Assembly (NCBI GenBank): GCA_012032575.1
Contig: JAAUSP010000350.1
Location: forward strand, 1 to 7,906
DNA: 7,906 nucleotides
Direction: 5' to 3'
Source: Anaerolineales bacterium
Lineage (GTDB): Bacteria; Chloroflexota; Anaerolineae; 4572-78; J111
The notes under the pieces were generated by a model that saw only the letters and a program-made list of their open reading frames with translations, was not told the origin of the DNA and searched no databases. Below, piece after piece: positions 6,587 through 7,906 of the stretch. A program made the position numbers and the translations under genes. The first letter of the stretch is position 1; each line of letters begins with the position of its first letter.

Positions 6587-7708
6587 CTACAGCGCCTCGG
6601 CCAAGGTGGTCAGAAATTTTTCCACATCGGCCATAGTGTTGTACCCGTGCAGCGACACGCGCAGCCGACCGGCGTGGGCCATGATATGAATATTGGCTTC
6701 GTGCAGCCGGTGGTGAAGCTGCTCCGCCGCCGGGTGACGGAAGGCGATAATCCCGGCCAGGGCGTCTTTTTCCAAAGGGGTGAGCAGGTCAACCGGCAGT
6801 TTGGCCAGACCGTCCAGGCAGGCCTCCACCAGCGGACGCGCCGCTGTCTCAATCGCCTCGACGCCCACGCTTTGCAGATAGGCCAGCGCCGCCCGAATGG
6901 CGTAAATGGCCGGATAATTGGGCATCCCGACGGTAAAGCTGGCCGCGCCCGGCAAACTGTTGGCTCGCTCGAAGCGCTCCGGGCCAAAGGCATCCTGCAG
7001 GTTGAACCAGCCGCCCGCCGGAACGGTCCACTCCGCCGTCCGCTCCCTGGGTACCCCGACCAGCCCGCCGCCGTGACAGGCCAGAATCCACTTGTGGGTG
7101 CTACTGACAATCAGATCAACCCCGCTCAGGTGCAGTGGGATTCGCCCCAGTGCCTGGGTCACATCAAGCGCCAGCAAGGCCGGGGAGTGACGGCGCACGG
7201 CCTCGACGACCGCCGGCAACGGGATCATAAAACCGTTAAAAAAGCTCACCAGCGAAACCGTCACCAGCCGGGTGGCCGGCCCCAGCAGCGGGATCAAATC
7301 TTCGACCCGCAAGCCGCCGCCACGCGCCCGCCACACTTTCACTGTGGCCGGACAGGTCGGCTGGAGCCAGGGCGTCGCACCCGCTGGAAAATCCAGATCG
7401 TTGATAATCACTTCATCGCCGGGCTGTAAGTTGAGAGCCAGCGCCGCCAGGTTGTAAGCTTCGGAGCTGCACGAGCAAAGCCCGATTTCGGCGGGGGTCA
7501 GGCCGTACAGTTGGGCGGTCAGCGCTTTGACTGCCTCGCGCTGGACCAGATGCGGCTCGCGGCCATCCATACCCAACAGGTGATCCCGGAAATATTGCTG
7601 CAAGGCTTCGCCCACCGCCAGCGGGGGAATCCCTTCGGCGGCGGTGTTGAGATAGGTCATCGTTTCAAGCGAAGGGAACGCTTCGCGGCGGGTTTGATCG
7701 GTTAACAT
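6587..7708 (-). CDS. class V aminotransferase-fold PLP enzyme
   Basis: A 373-residue fold-type I PLP enzyme of the class V group (cysteine desulfurase, isopenicillin-N epimerase-like and serine-glyoxylate aminotransferase relatives). YLNTAAEG (residues 19-26) is the N-terminal substrate loop. ALDVTQALG supplies Asp182, which contacts the PLP ring nitrogen, and Gln185. SSTHKW supplies His205 and the Schiff-base Lys206. GRLRVSLHGYNT (348-358) is the usual C-terminal motif, with Arg350 the expected carboxylate-binding residue. The frame is intact. An in-frame ATG at 7771 would add 21 residues, but they would be encoded by the inverted repeat at 7735-7791; ATG 7708 has a good GGGAG and starts where homologues do. 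No cysteine-desulfurase active-site Cys loop was recognised, so an aminotransferase, epimerase or lyase role is more likely. It is the first visible gene of the leftward set. Confidence 0.88.
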   Translation of the reverse strand: MLTDQTRREAFPSLETMTYLNTAAEGIPPLAVGEALQQYFRDHLLGMDGREPHLVQREAVKALTAQLYGLTPAEIGLCSCSSEAYNLAALALNLQPGDEVIINDLDFPAGATPWLQPTCPATVKVWRARGGGLRVEDLIPLLGPATRLVTVSLVSFFNGFMIPLPAVVEAVRRHSPALLALDVTQALGRIPLHLSGVDLIVSSTHKWILACHGGGLVGVPRERTAEWTVPAGGWFNLQDAFGPERFERANSLPGAASFTVGMPNYPAIYAIRAALAYLQSVGVEAIETAARPLVEACLDGLAKLPVDLLTPLEKDALAGIIAFRHPAAEQLHHRLHEANIHIMAHAGRLRVSLHGYNTMADVEKFLTTLAEAL

Positions 7709-7712
7709 AAGT

Positions 7713-7717
7713 CTCCC
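7713..7717 (-). promoter_or_regulatory. ribosome binding site choosing the class V enzyme start
   Basis: Minus-strand GGGAG (within AAGGGAGA), four bases before ATG 7708. It supports this start over the in-frame ATG at 7771 inside a repeat. Confidence 0.6.
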
Positions 7718-7734
7718 TTGAAAATAGGCATCCC

Positions 7735-7791
7735 GGAGTCCAAAAGCGCAGCTTTTGAATTCTGGTCGCAAAAGCTACGCTTTTGGACTCC
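7735..7791. repeat. 57-bp double-hairpin inverted repeat
   Basis: Arms 7735-7757 and 7769-7791 are reverse complements at 22 of 23 positions, with an 11-bp loop. Each arm also folds alone: CAAAAGC-gca-GCTTTTG (7741-7757) and CAAAAGC-tac-GCTTTTG (7769-7785). The element can therefore be one long hairpin or two small ones. It lies 26 bp upstream of the class V enzyme start, in its presumed promoter or leader. Confidence 0.85.
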
Positions 7792-7841
7792 ATTTTCACT
7801 GCCGGTGAACTGTCCGACTCCTAAGAAAATACCCCCTCAAT

Positions 7842-7858
7842 CCCCCCGCAACGGGGGG
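7842..7858. repeat. C/G-only hairpin
   Basis: CCCCCCG (7842-7848), loop CAA, CGGGGGG (7852-7858): a perfect 7-bp stem in the gene-free right end. It is adjacent to a second C/G-rich hairpin and belongs to the same repeat-like block. Confidence 0.7.
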
Positions 7859-7870
7859 AAGCGTACTAAC

Positions 7871-7906
7871 CCCCTCCCCGCTGCGGGGGAGGGTTGGGGA
7901 GGGGGT
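7871..7906. repeat. C/G-rich imperfect hairpin with G-quadruplex motif
   Basis: CCCCTCCCCG (7871-7880) can pair imperfectly with CGGGGGAGGG (7884-7893) around CTG. The G tracts at 7885-7889, 7891-7893, 7896-7899 and 7901-7905, with loops of 1, 2 and 1 bases, match a G-quadruplex pattern on the plus strand. The window ends here, so the element may continue. No gene was seen in 7709-7906. Confidence 0.65.

Noticed and set aside
6500..7429. Plus-strand open frame (309 codons)
   Set aside because: It is antisense to the class V PLP enzyme, which has all expected catalytic motifs.
1276..7708. Beta-hydroxyaspartate cycle operon
   Set aside because: A fold-type III aldolase-like enzyme and a class V PLP enzyme fit loosely, but no hydroxyaspartate dehydratase or iminosuccinate reductase is present, and the class V protein looks more like the epimerase/desulfurase side of the family.
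7709..7771. N-terminal extension of the class V enzyme from ATG 7771
   Set aside because: The extra 21 codons lie largely in an inverted repeat, have no family resemblance, and a ribosome site directly precedes ATG 7708.

Overview
The window is a 7.9 kb, GC-rich piece of bacterial chromosome with one gene pointing right and six pointing left. Protein sequence style, a large PAS/HisKA sensor kinase and many short intergenic palindromic repeats suggest a Chloroflexota (Anaerolineae-like) genome, probably metagenome-derived. This placement is inference from overall appearance; no marker gene is present.

Layout: (1) 1-1201 (+) is the 3' part of a sensor histidine kinase whose beginning lies outside the window. 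(2) 1202-1275 is a short convergent gap with a perfect 8-bp hairpin. (3) On the minus strand, in transcription order: a class V PLP aminotransferase-fold protein (7708-6587), a short-chain dehydrogenase (6424-5650), an M24 Xaa-Pro-type peptidase (5364-4234), an M19 membrane-dipeptidase-family hydrolase (4141-3027), an RraA/HMG-aldolase-like protein (2997-2340) and a D-threonine aldolase/D-serine dehydratase-like PLP enzyme (2325-1276). The last three are tightly spaced (29 and 14 bp) and look like one operon. The others are separated by 92-285 bp gaps filled with inverted-repeat elements. (4) 7709-7906 has no gene but carries a double hairpin and C/G-rich hairpins with a G-quadruplex-type motif.

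How the genes may work together: two peptidases release amino acids from small peptides. A fold-type III PLP enzyme could cleave or dehydrate D-beta-hydroxy amino acids. An RraA-like protein (a family that includes keto-acid aldolases/decarboxylases), a dehydrogenase and a second PLP enzyme could process the products. A peptide/D-amino-acid catabolic cluster is therefore plausible, but substrates cannot be read from the sequence.

Two things stand out. Four of the seven genes carry frameshifts (near 150, 2603, 2632, 3226 and 6013), and each can be repaired by a small indel that restores family motifs. This points to assembly/base-calling errors or very recent decay. Second, three intergenic gaps hold different sequences with the same architecture: short units repeated every 7-8 bp, facing an inverted array of the same units across an AT-rich or short spacer. 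One of these gaps also holds a second palindromic element between two 73-bp direct repeats. No transposase, CRISPR array, tRNA or rRNA was seen.
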